DNA of 64,000 nucleotides from Zhongshania antarctica (GTDB lineage: Bacteria > Pseudomonadota > Gammaproteobacteria > Pseudomonadales > Spongiibacteraceae). The notes under the pieces are model-generated. The model searched no databases. It saw only the letters and a list, made by a program, of their open reading frames with translations, and was not told where the DNA came from. Shown piece by piece: positions 34,523 to 43,669 of the stretch (position 1 is its first letter; every line of letters begins with the position of its first letter). The translations under genes and the position numbers were made by a program. Location of the stretch: assembly GCF_014202945.1 (NCBI RefSeq), contig NZ_JACHHW010000010.1, positions 1 to 64,000 on the forward strand, in the 5' to 3' direction.

Positions 34523-35416
34523 TCACGAATGAACATTACCGACACTTACGATTTTCGCTGAAATTGTCGACCGCCCAAACGCAACTAAACCCGCACCAAA
34601 CACGTACATAGTTAGCCCGTATACCATCGACGGAATCGCCATTTCCTGCGAGCCAAGAATAGTGGTTGCGACTAGAATGCCGATAGTGCTATTTTTTATG
34701 CCAAGCTCCACCGCAATGGCCAATTGGTCCGGCTTTGCCACGCCAACAATACGCGCAATGCCTAAGCCTGCGCCAATCCCCAAGATGTTAAGCAATATGC
34801 AAGCAGGGCCCGCTTGAATCAGTAGTCCTAGAAGCTGATCACGCAAACCGTAAGAGATAATGACGATTAAACTCAGCAGCACCACAGCGCCAAAGGCATT
34901 AAATTTCTTCTCTGAACGGACCGCAAAAATTGGCGCCCTTGCTCGAATAAGCATACCTATACCCGTCGGCAGTAAAACGATCACCACCAGCATGACAATA
35001 GTATCGACAACCGGCATGGTGACATTGGCAGACCGACCAAGCTGCCAACTCAATGCCTGATTCACTAATAGCGGCAAAGTCATAATCGTCGCGATACTGG
35101 CAACGGCAGTAACTACAATAGAGAGCGCCACATTGCCTCTGGCTAAATAGGTAATAACATTCGATGTTGCGCCACCGGGACAGGCCGCAAGTATCACCAG
35201 ACCAACGGCAATAGCGGGAGATAAGCCCAAGGCCCACGCCACCAAAAAGCCAAGTGCCGGTAAAACCAGCAACTGCCCGACGCTACCCGCTATCGCGGCC
35301 CGAGGATGATGTGCCTCTTTTACAAAATCTTTAACGGTTAAGCCGAGCCCCATACCAATCATGATGATAAAAAGAGAAACGGGTAAACCAATATCGATAA
35401 ACACACTTTGCGCCAT
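34523..35416 (-). CDS. BASS-family (bile acid:sodium symporter-like) transporter
   Basis: A 297-residue protein with about nine hydrophobic segments. The family motifs are ILAACPGGATSNVITYLARGNVALS in the first half and ELGIKNSTIGILVATTILG in the second. BASS proteins couple sodium entry to uptake of organic anions such as bile acids, pyruvate or pantoate. Here it may import an organic acid used by the neighbouring catabolic genes. It is transcribed alone on the minus strand. Confidence 0.88.
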   Translation of the reverse strand: MAQSVFIDIGLPVSLFIIMIGMGLGLTVKDFVKEAHHPRAAIAGSVGQLLVLPALGFLVAWALGLSPAIAVGLVILAACPGGATSNVITYLARGNVALSIVVTAVASIATIMTLPLLVNQALSWQLGRSANVTMPVVDTIVMLVVIVLLPTGIGMLIRARAPIFAVRSEKKFNAFGAVVLLSLIVIISYGLRDQLLGLLIQAGPACILLNILGIGAGLGIARIVGVAKPDQLAIAVELGIKNSTIGILVATTILGSQEMAIPSMVYGLTMYVFGAGLVAFGRSTISAKIVSVGNVHS

Positions 35417-35573
35417 CGTTTTTCTTCCTTATTGTTGTAATAAAATACGCTAGGCCAGCAGTTTAGGCTTAAACATGCCATTTATCTGTTACAAAGATGA
35501 CAGTTTTTCCTAATTCATCGACTTATTTAAACTCCAGACAACTTGTGTGGTGCGCCTCAGCGATGGCATTTAA

Positions 35574-36536
35574 TTAGCTCGTCTCAGTCACCCAGCGCTG
35601 CACATCGAGCCACAAATGCTCTGCAAGATCGGCGTCATCGGCTTCGGCACTCGCCGCGCTAAGCTGCCGATCACAATAATAGCCCCCCGAGCTTAATATC
35701 GCCTTGTCAGCGGTAGCGCAGTGAATTTGAGTTTGCGCGCCCTGGCTTGCCGTTTTCAAAAACAGCTTTTCGATGGGCGCTAGAGCGCTGCGCACCTTTT
35801 CAATAATACCAGTGCCTGCAAGGCCTTTGCCGGCCACATTGGTGTATACCGCGCCGGGATGCAGGCAGTAGCTGCTAATGCCGTGTTGTGCGAAGTGTGC
35901 GTCTATGCTGCGCGTTAAATGCACCAGCCCCAGTTTGGATTGCCCGTAAGCATTCCAGGAGTTATAGGGCCGCTGCGGCGTAAAAAACTCAGTATTAAGA
36001 CCTTTGCTATGCAGCTGCGAAACCACGGTCACTACGCGGCTATCGCCAGAAATTGCCGCCGACGTTTTGAGAAGCGGCAGTAGACGGTATGTGAGATGCG
36101 CGGTGCCCAAATAATTAACCCGCCACTGAATTTCAAAGCCATCAGCGCTGCGCTGCGGCGACGTCCACCTCGACATCAGATCGAGATGAATACCCGCATT
36201 ATTAATGAGTACATCTAAAGGTAAGGCCTTGGCTTCGTAAGCTCGCAGGAAACCTTCGACCGAGCTGAACTGCGACAAATCCAAATCAAAAGCGTGAATA
36301 TTTTGATGGAAGCGAGCAGCCAATTGCTCGCGCAACGCTGCCGCAATTGCCTCGCTATTATTGCGCACCGTTATCGAAACCACCGCGCCCTGCGCGAGTA
36401 ACTGCAAGGCCGTGGCAAACCCTAAGGAACCCAAGGCGCACCCTGTCACAATAAAATGACGACACTCTAGGTCGGTAGGCTCAGCCATATTAATGCCGCC
36501 GATAATGCCCTGAATTCTACTTAACAAGCCACTCAT
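35574..36536 (-). CDS. Short-chain dehydrogenase/reductase (retinol/protochlorophyllide reductase-like)
   Basis: A Rossmann fold begins at about residue 28 with TGCALGSLGFATALQLL, an altered glycine-rich loop (TGxxxGxxG). Other SDR signatures are LDVLINNAGIHLD, VVTVVSQLHSKG with the catalytic Ser, and YGQSKLGLVHL with Tyr and Lys. It therefore should be an active NAD(P)-dependent oxidoreductase. Length is 320 residues. The substrate is unknown. Confidence 0.85.
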   Translation of the reverse strand: MSGLLSRIQGIIGGINMAEPTDLECRHFIVTGCALGSLGFATALQLLAQGAVVSITVRNNSEAIAAALREQLAARFHQNIHAFDLDLSQFSSVEGFLRAYEAKALPLDVLINNAGIHLDLMSRWTSPQRSADGFEIQWRVNYLGTAHLTYRLLPLLKTSAAISGDSRVVTVVSQLHSKGLNTEFFTPQRPYNSWNAYGQSKLGLVHLTRSIDAHFAQHGISSYCLHPGAVYTNVAGKGLAGTGIIEKVRSALAPIEKLFLKTASQGAQTQIHCATADKAILSSGGYYCDRQLSAASAEADDADLAEHLWLDVQRWVTETS

Positions 36537-36987
36537 AATATTTCCCGGTCATACCCCGCCTGAATTGACCAAGCCGTTCGCGAAGCACTTAGGGCCGCTG
36601 ACTCAAGAGGCGTGTTCAGCTTACACAAAGATCTATAGGGTACCACCGATATTCTTACTTCAGTTTAATCGACTAGCAGTAATCAAATATTCAATATCGG
36701 ACTTAGGACTAGTTTTAATTTTTCGATTGCAACACTGCCAGTCTACTACGCGGTTTAAATTTCATTCCATCCACTAGATGGACGACACTGGACGTGACCT
36801 TATCGCTAATTATCACTATAAAACTTAATCTACCCAGCCACGCAAGTGTTGTTAACGTTCCGGCGAAAGTTTCATATGACGGTAAAGCGATAAAACCAAC
36901 CGCCCTAATGTGCCACCATAAAGACCAGCTGTAGCCCCAAGAAAACCGAATACCAATTCATTTTGGCGACGATCATTAAAATCAATA
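36537..36987. other. Intergenic region without recognised content
   Basis: This 451-bp stretch lies between the acyl-CoA synthetase stop and the SDR start on the minus strand. The open frame at 36565-36777 on the plus strand shows no family likeness or ribosome site and is not called. Confidence 0.5.
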
Positions 36988-38811
36988 TTAGTAGCCGTGC
37001 TGACCATCAATGATCGCTTGATAAAACGTTTTATCTAAAATCTCGTAAGCATTAGCGCGAGGCGTCAAGACGTAAACCACGTCGTCAAATTCATTAATGT
37101 TATAGGACTGCTTACGCAAATTCGCCTTGAATAACTTAAATGTCACGGTCGTCTCCGCGGCCGGCTGTATTCGCACAAAGACAGGCCGTGCAAAGGCTGG
37201 CATTTCACTCACCACAAAACGAGAAAATTCCTCAGAGTCGAACTCCACCCCTGGCTTAAGGGTAATTGCCGCCATTCCCGCACGCCCCTCGACACCCGGA
37301 ATCTGCACCCCATACACATTGGCGATGTCAACCTGCGCATTACTATTCAGCGTTTCCCCCACTTCATTGGTGGACACATTCTCAGAGCGCCAACGAAAGG
37401 TGTCACCCAATCTATCGACGAATTCATAATGCGCAAGACCTACCGAAAAACCCACATCAATTTGTTTAATGACATCCCCGGTATTAAACCAACGATCGTT
37501 CTCTTTTCTAACTCCAGACAGTATTTTACTATTAGAGGCTTTTTTATCGTTATAGCCATCGAACTTAAAACGATTGTCAATTTTCATTAGAAGCACACCA
37601 GGCTCCCCTTTTTTTACTTCGACTAACTTCCCCTTCTTATCGCGAATCATTTCATCCGCATCAAAGTCATACTGAATTAGCAAAATATCGGCCGACGTCG
37701 TACCAATTGTTTTTTCCTTGTTGAGCAAATTAATAAAAATAGCGTTGCCTTCGCTCGAACCGTACATTTCACTGATTCGCGGTATTTTGAAGCGTTTGCG
37801 AAACACGTCCCACACATCGGGGCGCAAACCATTACCCACCATGGTTTGAATAGGGTTGTTAAGCTCGTCGGGGGATGTTTTTTGCATCGCTAAATACCGG
37901 CACAGCTCACCGACATATACGAACAAGGTAGTTTGATGCTCCTGAACCTCTGACCAAAATTGACTGGCGGAGAAGCGTCGCCGTAAAAATATCGATGCCC
38001 CAGAATACAGACTGGTACCGACCCCTGGGCCTAAGCCAGTAAAGTGGTAGAGCGGCAAACAAAGATAAATCCGATCCGTCTGCTTGGCACGAAACGCAAT
38101 GCGAGAATAGGGTTCTGCCGCCGACAGGTAACGACGATGTAAAATTAGCGCGGCCTTGGGCAGGCCAGTTGTACCTGAAGTGAGGATATAGCAGGCCTTT
38201 TCACCAGCACGAATATCGAGTGTTTCAGGCAAGTTGTCTGCGGGCATTTGATCCAAGGTGGCCATCACATCCACTGCCCATACCGGTGCTTTGGATTGAT
38301 GATCCGCCTCGCCCACGCCAGGACTCAGCCCCTCATCCCTAACCCAGATAAAATCATTATCACTTAGCGGAAGCTCATCTTTAACTTCGGCAATACTCTC
38401 TATGAGCTCTTCGCCGACGATACACTTTATGGAATTGGTTATATTAATACAGTGAATCAGTGCACGACCCTTCAAGCTGGTATTTATCAAGCCTGTAGCG
38501 GCACCCAGTTTAGCCAGTGCGATGAAGCAGGCCAGCATTTCAATGCGGTTATCCATCAAAAGACCAACGCAGTCGCCCCGTTTCACACCGCGTCCTTTTA
38601 AGGCATGCGCAAAACGATTCACTAGATCATTAAACTCTCCCCAGCTTAATTCTCGGCCTTCAAAAATAATAGCGGGCTTCGTTTCATAGCGTTTTGCTGT
38701 TTCTTGAAAAAGGCGACCTAAAGATTTTTTATCATCGTCTTTTGGTGGTCTAAACGTCAGGGCCGGCAGTACCGAAACAAAGTCTCGCATTACTCTAGAA
38801 AACTCGTTCAT
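36988..38811 (-). CDS. Long-chain acyl-CoA synthetase (FATP/FadD6-like)
   Basis: A 607-residue AMP-forming enzyme. The AMP-binding loop is YILTSGTTGLPKAALILH; ISEMYGSSEGN and FNTGDVI follow in the expected order; the C-terminal FRWRSENVSTNEVGE marks the fatty-acid-transport-protein (FATP, FadD6) subgroup. It activates long- or very-long-chain acids, including steroid-derived or branched acids in some bacteria, to CoA thioesters with ATP. It is separated by 450 bp from the SDR gene. Confidence 0.9.
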   Translation of the reverse strand: MNEFSRVMRDFVSVLPALTFRPPKDDDKKSLGRLFQETAKRYETKPAIIFEGRELSWGEFNDLVNRFAHALKGRGVKRGDCVGLLMDNRIEMLACFIALAKLGAATGLINTSLKGRALIHCINITNSIKCIVGEELIESIAEVKDELPLSDNDFIWVRDEGLSPGVGEADHQSKAPVWAVDVMATLDQMPADNLPETLDIRAGEKACYILTSGTTGLPKAALILHRRYLSAAEPYSRIAFRAKQTDRIYLCLPLYHFTGLGPGVGTSLYSGASIFLRRRFSASQFWSEVQEHQTTLFVYVGELCRYLAMQKTSPDELNNPIQTMVGNGLRPDVWDVFRKRFKIPRISEMYGSSEGNAIFINLLNKEKTIGTTSADILLIQYDFDADEMIRDKKGKLVEVKKGEPGVLLMKIDNRFKFDGYNDKKASNSKILSGVRKENDRWFNTGDVIKQIDVGFSVGLAHYEFVDRLGDTFRWRSENVSTNEVGETLNSNAQVDIANVYGVQIPGVEGRAGMAAITLKPGVEFDSEEFSRFVVSEMPAFARPVFVRIQPAAETTVTFKLFKANLRKQSYNINEFDDVVYVLTPRANAYEILDKTFYQAIIDGQHGY

Positions 38812-39322
38812 AGTTCAATATCTCTTGTTTTTATTTAGTCGCTTAACATCGTCTCTTATAAAGACAGCAGCCTTGGCGAAATTAACCCTCTGTTATTGTA
38901 ATAGAGCAAAGGCCGTCTCATTTAAGCTGATGATCTCATGACGGCTCAGAGATCGATAGTGCATTGAGACCGAGGGCCCACACTCACCATTTATACTAAG
39001 CATTTTCGTTCAACGTTAAATTGTAAACATCAACGCTGGTTTTCCGACCTGCCAGATAGTGACTAATTGCAGTTTTGTCGACATCAACGCACCTAGCTAG
39101 ATGTCACCCCAGATAAACTAAAACCTGAAGCGTCGCCAGATTCAACGTTACTGGGGTTAGTAACCCTTCGATATCCCTTTCTATAAATGGTAATAGTACC
39201 CAAGCGCAACTTGTGAATGACGAAATCTGCCCTATATTGGAAGGAAGGCTATGGAGAACGCTTTCTGCTTAAAGCACTCTGCTTGCTCGACGTAAATAAT
39301 AATCATAAAAGGGAAGGTATCT
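38812..39322. other. Intergenic region between divergent acyl-CoA synthetase and TonB receptor genes
   Basis: A 511-bp region that must hold both promoters. I could not identify a defendable promoter or operator. The frame starting at 39217 overlaps the receptor start in another frame and is not called. Confidence 0.5.
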
Positions 39323-41929
39323 ATGTCCTATGTCGAAAAACTAAAATTACCCGTTGGGGTCTGCTTGGTAGCACTCGCCGCGAGCGATATTTATGCGCAA
39401 AGTACGAATGCCGCAGGAAAGACGCTAGAAATTGAAGAGGTGGTGGTATTAGGGTCTCGCAAACCCGGCCGAACCGCAGTAGACATGCCGGTTCCCGTCG
39501 ACTCGCTGGGCGCAGATACCCTCCGCCAAACAGGCCAAACTGAAGTGGGTCGAATGCTCCAGTCGGTTGCGCCATCATTCAATTTTTCCAGCTCGTCGAT
39601 TAGCGACGGCACGGATGCGCTTAGGCCTGCCACCTTGCGCGGCCTAGGCCCAGATCAAACCTTGGTGCTCATCAACGGCAAGCGGCGGCACACCAGCGCC
39701 CTGATTCACGTCAACACCTCCGTGGGCCGAGGCACCTCGGGGGTAGACATGAATGCCGTGCCTGGTGCCGCCATCAAGCGAATTGAGGTGCTACGCGACG
39801 GCGCTGCCGCGCAGTACGGCTCAGACGCCATTGCTGGCGTCATTAATATCGTACTCAGTGACGAACCCGAAGCGGGCCGCATTGGCGTCTCGTACGGTGA
39901 GTATTCCGAAGGTGACGGTACGACCTACAACCTCGACCTCTCCAAAGGTCTCGCCCTAGGTGATCGCGGGTTTATCAACGCAACCTTAAATTACCGAGAT
40001 CGCGGTTCAACTAATCGCGCCGGACTCAGCGGTCAATGCCAGTATTTAGCCGGGTGCGATGCGAACAACGATGGCACCATCAGTTCAGGTTCGGACCCTG
40101 ATGGAATAGACGAAGCCTCCGATCCACGGGAAGCGACCTTCCCGCGGCAGAATTTCAGAATTGGCGACGCCGAGTCAGAACAGTTAGCCGTAATACTCAA
40201 TTCCGCCTACCAACTGGAATCCGGCGAGCTCTATGGCTTTGTTACTTACTCAGACCGCGAAAGCACCTCGGGGGGCTTCTATCGCCGCGCCAATCAAACA
40301 GATAACAACCCAACCTTGGCAGACGGCGAAGCCTTTGCGCCCAACGGCTTCCTTCCGTTAATTAACACCCAAATAGATGATTTCTCCGCCAATCTGGGCT
40401 ACCGGCAAGAACTCAGCAATGATGTAACGATGGATGTGTCTTACACCATAGGCTGGAACGACTTTGCCTTTTATATCAGCAATTCCGTCAATGCCTCCTA
40501 CATCAACGAATTGCGCTACGGGCAGAATCTCAGCGATGCCGAGATTCGCGCCAGCGCGTCGCGGACCGCCGATGCCGGTGAACTAAGCCTTGGCTTGCAA
40601 ACCATCAACCTCGATTTCACTCAACAACTTGGCGCCTGGAGCCTAGCCTGGGGCGCAGAATTGCGCCGTGATGATTATGAAATTAAGGCCGGCGATAAAT
40701 ACTCATACTTTGACTACGACACAGATGCCAGCGGCGCATCAATGTATGCCGCCGATGCCGCTGCTGGCATTCAGGTATTTCCAGGCTTCCAACCTGGCAA
40801 CGAACTGAATGAAAGCCGCGATGTATGGTCACTATACGCCGATACCGAATATGAAATTTCTGACGCCTGGCTGGCCAGTGGTGCGCTGCGCTACGACAAC
40901 TACGACGATTTTGGCGGCACGGTTAACTTCAAGCTCGCCAGCAGTTTCCGCGCAACGGACAGAGTAAGCTTTAGGGGCGCGGCGAGTACCGGTTTTCGCG
41001 CACCCTCAATGCAACAGCAGTACTTCAACAATATAAGTACTCAGTTTGTCTCTGACGGCATGGGCGGGCTAACAGCACAAGAGCGCGGTACCTTCCGTAA
41101 CGACAGCACTGTAGCCAAAGCCATTGGTATTCCTGAGCTAAAAGAAGAGGAGTCGGTTAACCTGAGCTTAGGGGTGGTATTAGAGCCAGTCGACGCATTA
41201 ACCATCACCATAGACGCCTACCAAATCGATATTAAAGACCGCATCGTCTTAAGTGGTGGCTTAAGCTCCTCTCTTGGCGATCCCAACCTGACCGCCGCAT
41301 TAGCCGCAGCGGGTGCAAGCAGTGCCCAGTTCTTCCTCAATGGCGCCGACACCGAGACCAGCGGGGTAGATATTGTTAGCACCTACGCCATGGCTGCTGG
41401 CGCGGGTGATTTAGCCATCTCATTTGCGGCTAACTTTACTGAGACTGAAGTAACAAAAGTGTTTGCCGGTGGCGGACTCGCAACGCTCAACACCTCAGAC
41501 GTTTTTAGCAAACAGGACATTTCCATTATTGAGGAATGGCAGCCCAAAGACCGCATCAACCTCAGCTTTAATTACTCACTTGAGCGCTTCACTGCCGTAC
41601 TCGCCTTTAATCGCTACGGCGAGTACACCGTGTGTGAAGGGTCTTGCACCGGCGCCGCAAACCGGCAGACCTTTAGCTCAAAAGTGTTAACAGATGTCAA
41701 TTTAAGCTACCGCCTAAAAGACGATGTAACGATTAATGTGGGGGGCAATAATATTCTCGACGAAACACCCGACAGAAACCGAATCGGCCAGAGCCGTGCC
41801 GGTACCATAGCCGACAGTAACGGCAATGTGTTTGTCAGCTCGCCGGGCGTATTTCAATACTCCCGCCGATCCGCTCCATTTGGCTTTAATGGAGCGTATT
41901 TCTTTGCCGGTGTGGTTTATGACTTTTAG
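39323..41929 (+). CDS. TonB-dependent outer-membrane receptor
   Basis: An 868-residue protein with a signal peptide (VGVCLVALAASDIYAQ), a TonB-box-like segment (TLEIEEVVVLGSRK), a plug domain (about 55-175, with IKRIEVLRDGAAAQYGSDAIAGVINI) and a beta-barrel ending in FFAGVVYDF with a terminal Phe. GGGAAGG precedes the ATG. It imports a ligand that is too large or scarce for porins, using TonB energy. The ligand is unknown; neighbouring lipid genes suggest an organic compound instead of iron. Confidence 0.92.
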   Translation: MSYVEKLKLPVGVCLVALAASDIYAQSTNAAGKTLEIEEVVVLGSRKPGRTAVDMPVPVDSLGADTLRQTGQTEVGRMLQSVAPSFNFSSSSISDGTDALRPATLRGLGPDQTLVLINGKRRHTSALIHVNTSVGRGTSGVDMNAVPGAAIKRIEVLRDGAAAQYGSDAIAGVINIVLSDEPEAGRIGVSYGEYSEGDGTTYNLDLSKGLALGDRGFINATLNYRDRGSTNRAGLSGQCQYLAGCDANNDGTISSGSDPDGIDEASDPREATFPRQNFRIGDAESEQLAVILNSAYQLESGELYGFVTYSDRESTSGGFYRRANQTDNNPTLADGEAFAPNGFLPLINTQIDDFSANLGYRQELSNDVTMDVSYTIGWNDFAFYISNSVNASYINELRYGQNLSDAEIRASASRTADAGELSLGLQTINLDFTQQLGAWSLAWGAELRRDDYEIKAGDKYSYFDYDTDASGASMYAADAAAGIQVFPGFQPGNELNESRDVWSLYADTEYEISDAWLASGALRYDNYDDFGGTVNFKLASSFRATDRVSFRGAASTGFRAPSMQQQYFNNISTQFVSDGMGGLTAQERGTFRNDSTVAKAIGIPELKEEESVNLSLGVVLEPVDALTITIDAYQIDIKDRIVLSGGLSSSLGDPNLTAALAAAGASSAQFFLNGADTETSGVDIVSTYAMAAGAGDLAISFAANFTETEVTKVFAGGGLATLNTSDVFSKQDISIIEEWQPKDRINLSFNYSLERFTAVLAFNRYGEYTVCEGSCTGAANRQTFSSKVLTDVNLSYRLKDDVTINVGGNNILDETPDRNRIGQSRAGTIADSNGNVFVSSPGVFQYSRRSAPFGFNGAYFFAGVVYDF

Positions 41930-41982
41930 TCGCGGTTAAAACCCTAATGACACGCCCACAACAAGGTGGGCGCATCTGACAC

Positions 41983-42030
41983 CACCAATAAAAAAGGCGA
42001 ACTGATCTCAGTTCGCCTTTTTTATTGGTG
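41983..42030. terminator. Intrinsic terminator after the TonB receptor
   Basis: A perfect 23-bp inverted repeat (41983-42005 with 42008-42030) has a GC core GGCGAACTGA and A6/T6 flanks, 54 bp after the receptor stop. Confidence 0.9.
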
Positions 42031-42183
42031 CTCCACGCCGTGCCGCGAGCCATTACCACACCTCCCTCTAGCGCTGAACTGAGGTATTTCAAACCGCTAA
42101 TTCGTGTAGCTAGTCGCTAAGCCCACTTCAGCGAGCTAGAATGGAGACAAGCACTAACCGATACCAGCACGCATTAAGAGCCT

Positions 42184-42414
42184 ATGATTAGCCAAGCCAA
42201 AAACAAACTACTCGCCAAATACCGAACGCGCATCCGCGAGGCTGCGATCACCAACGCCAAGAAACAATTGGCGATGAAAGGCATCACAGCCGGTGAATTG
42301 GGCGCCGACGAGCTGGAGATTCTAGTCCACGATGAAGAAGTAAAGCTGCGGGGCAAGCTGAGGAATTACAGTCTTGCCGCGCTGATTGCCGCCCTCACCC
42401 TAGGTCACTTTTAA
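42184..42414 (+). CDS. Small hypothetical protein, first gene of a three-gene operon
   Basis: The 76-residue protein is basic at the N-terminus (AKNKLLAKYRTRIREAA), has a helical acidic middle (GELGADELEILVHDEE) and a short hydrophobic C-terminus (YSLAALIAALTLGHF) that could anchor it in the membrane. Its stop overlaps the next start (TAATG at 42412-42416). I do not recognise the family. Confidence 0.6.
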   Translation: MISQAKNKLLAKYRTRIREAAITNAKKQLAMKGITAGELGADELEILVHDEEVKLRGKLRNYSLAALIAALTLGHF

Positions 42415-42854
42415 TGTTGATGCCTTTATTGCGCAGCGGCGTGCTGTATGTGATTTGGCGACGACATATTCGCCAGCGCGCACTCGGTATAATCGTTACC
42501 GTACTGGCGATTTTGGCGGTGAACTTAATTCACACTGAAGCCTTCGCATTCTTTAAAGCAACAGAGCGGCTAGAGCTAGCACCGCTGGCTTTTTACTTCC
42601 GCTGGCTGGGTTGGTTGTTGGCGGGAATCGGCTATTTATGGTTTGTGGAACGCAAAATTGCCAAGGCCAGCAAAGCAGATCGCGTGCAAAAAAATGGCGC
42701 GGGTAAATCTCCACGCCAAGAAAATAAAGCTGCGAAAAATACGCTTATAGAGCAACACGACGGTTTCGACGCCCTGCGTAATAACACGCCGTTGCGCTCC
42801 CGGTCAGAAATAATGCTGGAACGAAAGAAACGTGACAAATCAGAAGGAGCTTAA
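42414..42854 (+). CDS. Hypothetical membrane protein
   Basis: The 146-residue protein has two hydrophobic segments (LGIIVTVLAILAVNLIHTEAF and LAFYFRWLGWLLAGIGYLWFV) followed by a basic Lys-rich cytoplasmic tail. It overlaps the first gene by one base and the third by 23 bases, so the three are translated together. No family recognised. Confidence 0.6.
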   Translation: MLMPLLRSGVLYVIWRRHIRQRALGIIVTVLAILAVNLIHTEAFAFFKATERLELAPLAFYFRWLGWLLAGIGYLWFVERKIAKASKADRVQKNGAGKSPRQENKAAKNTLIEQHDGFDALRNNTPLRSRSEIMLERKKRDKSEGA

Positions 42855-43566
42855 ATCAATCTTCGAAAGCTGGGACGAGCGCGATATAAGCATTCTGGCT
42901 ATTCTCTGCGACCTTGACGAAGACACCACTTCTGTAACGGCAATCACCGAGCAAATACGCTGGCTATACAACTCCCGTGCAAGACACAGCATCAAACGCA
43001 ATTTTAAGCGTGTTGTGAGGCAACATGCCAGCGAGGATATGCCTTGCCCAAGCTACGAGGTTTTATTGGCTGGCGCGGCAAAAAAGCTTGGCATCCATAA
43101 GCACTGCACATCAACAGATGATTACGAGCGCTATATTCCCCAGGCTGTTATCGTCGCTGCACTAGCAAGAATGAACCCGCCGCAACGAGACCGATTTTTT
43201 ACCGAAAAATTTAATGCCACACCGATGTGGGAGGCTGCTGGGGTGAAAAGCCGCGAAATTGGTGGCCTGCGCACAGCCGCCAGTGTATTGGCGCTAGCCA
43301 ATGCCTCGGGCTATGCGGTGTACGCTGGCGCCACCACAGCACTTGGTTTTGCGACCCATGCGGTTGGCATTACCCTACCCTATGCCGCTTACACAGGATT
43401 GTCGGCAACCATTGCGCAGCTTATTGGCCCACCCGGCTGGCTGGCACTCGCCACCTATGGATTCTTTAAAGTAACCGGTACCGATTGGAATAAATTAATG
43501 CCGGTGCTGTTAACAATAATCGCAACAAAGAGCCGCCATGAAATTCTGGCTCGCCACCAGGTATAA
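42832..43566 (+). CDS. YaaW/UPF0174-like protein
   Basis: From a GTG start the 244-residue product has a helical N-terminal half and a C-terminal Ala/Gly-rich hydrophobic region (LANASGYAVYAGATTALGFATH, then ATIAQLIGPPGWLALATYGFF) reminiscent of the YaaW/UPF0174 family. Molecular function of that family is unknown. It closes the small operon beginning at 42184 and is followed by a terminator. Confidence 0.6.
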   Translation: MTNQKELKSIFESWDERDISILAILCDLDEDTTSVTAITEQIRWLYNSRARHSIKRNFKRVVRQHASEDMPCPSYEVLLAGAAKKLGIHKHCTSTDDYERYIPQAVIVAALARMNPPQRDRFFTEKFNATPMWEAAGVKSREIGGLRTAASVLALANASGYAVYAGATTALGFATHAVGITLPYAAYTGLSATIAQLIGPPGWLALATYGFFKVTGTDWNKLMPVLLTIIATKSRHEILARHQV

Positions 43567-43581
43567 AAATTCAATCCAAAA

Positions 43582-43609
43582 AAAACCAGCCCTATAGAAG
43601 GCTGGTTTT
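43582..43609. terminator. Intrinsic terminator between convergent genes
   Basis: AAAACCAGCC (43582-43591) pairs with GGCTGGTTTT (43600-43609). It lies between the YaaW-like gene and the lipoprotein gene, which converge, and has A/T runs suited to both strands. Confidence 0.85.
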
Positions 43610-43669
43610 CTGCAAACAACATTATAAGTGAAGCCAATACTCGATATATTAGCCTTACACATTCAAGTC

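Noticed and set aside
39217-39435. 72-codon frame overlapping the TonB receptor start
   Set aside because: Different frame from a receptor gene with a good ribosome site and signal peptide; no family likeness.
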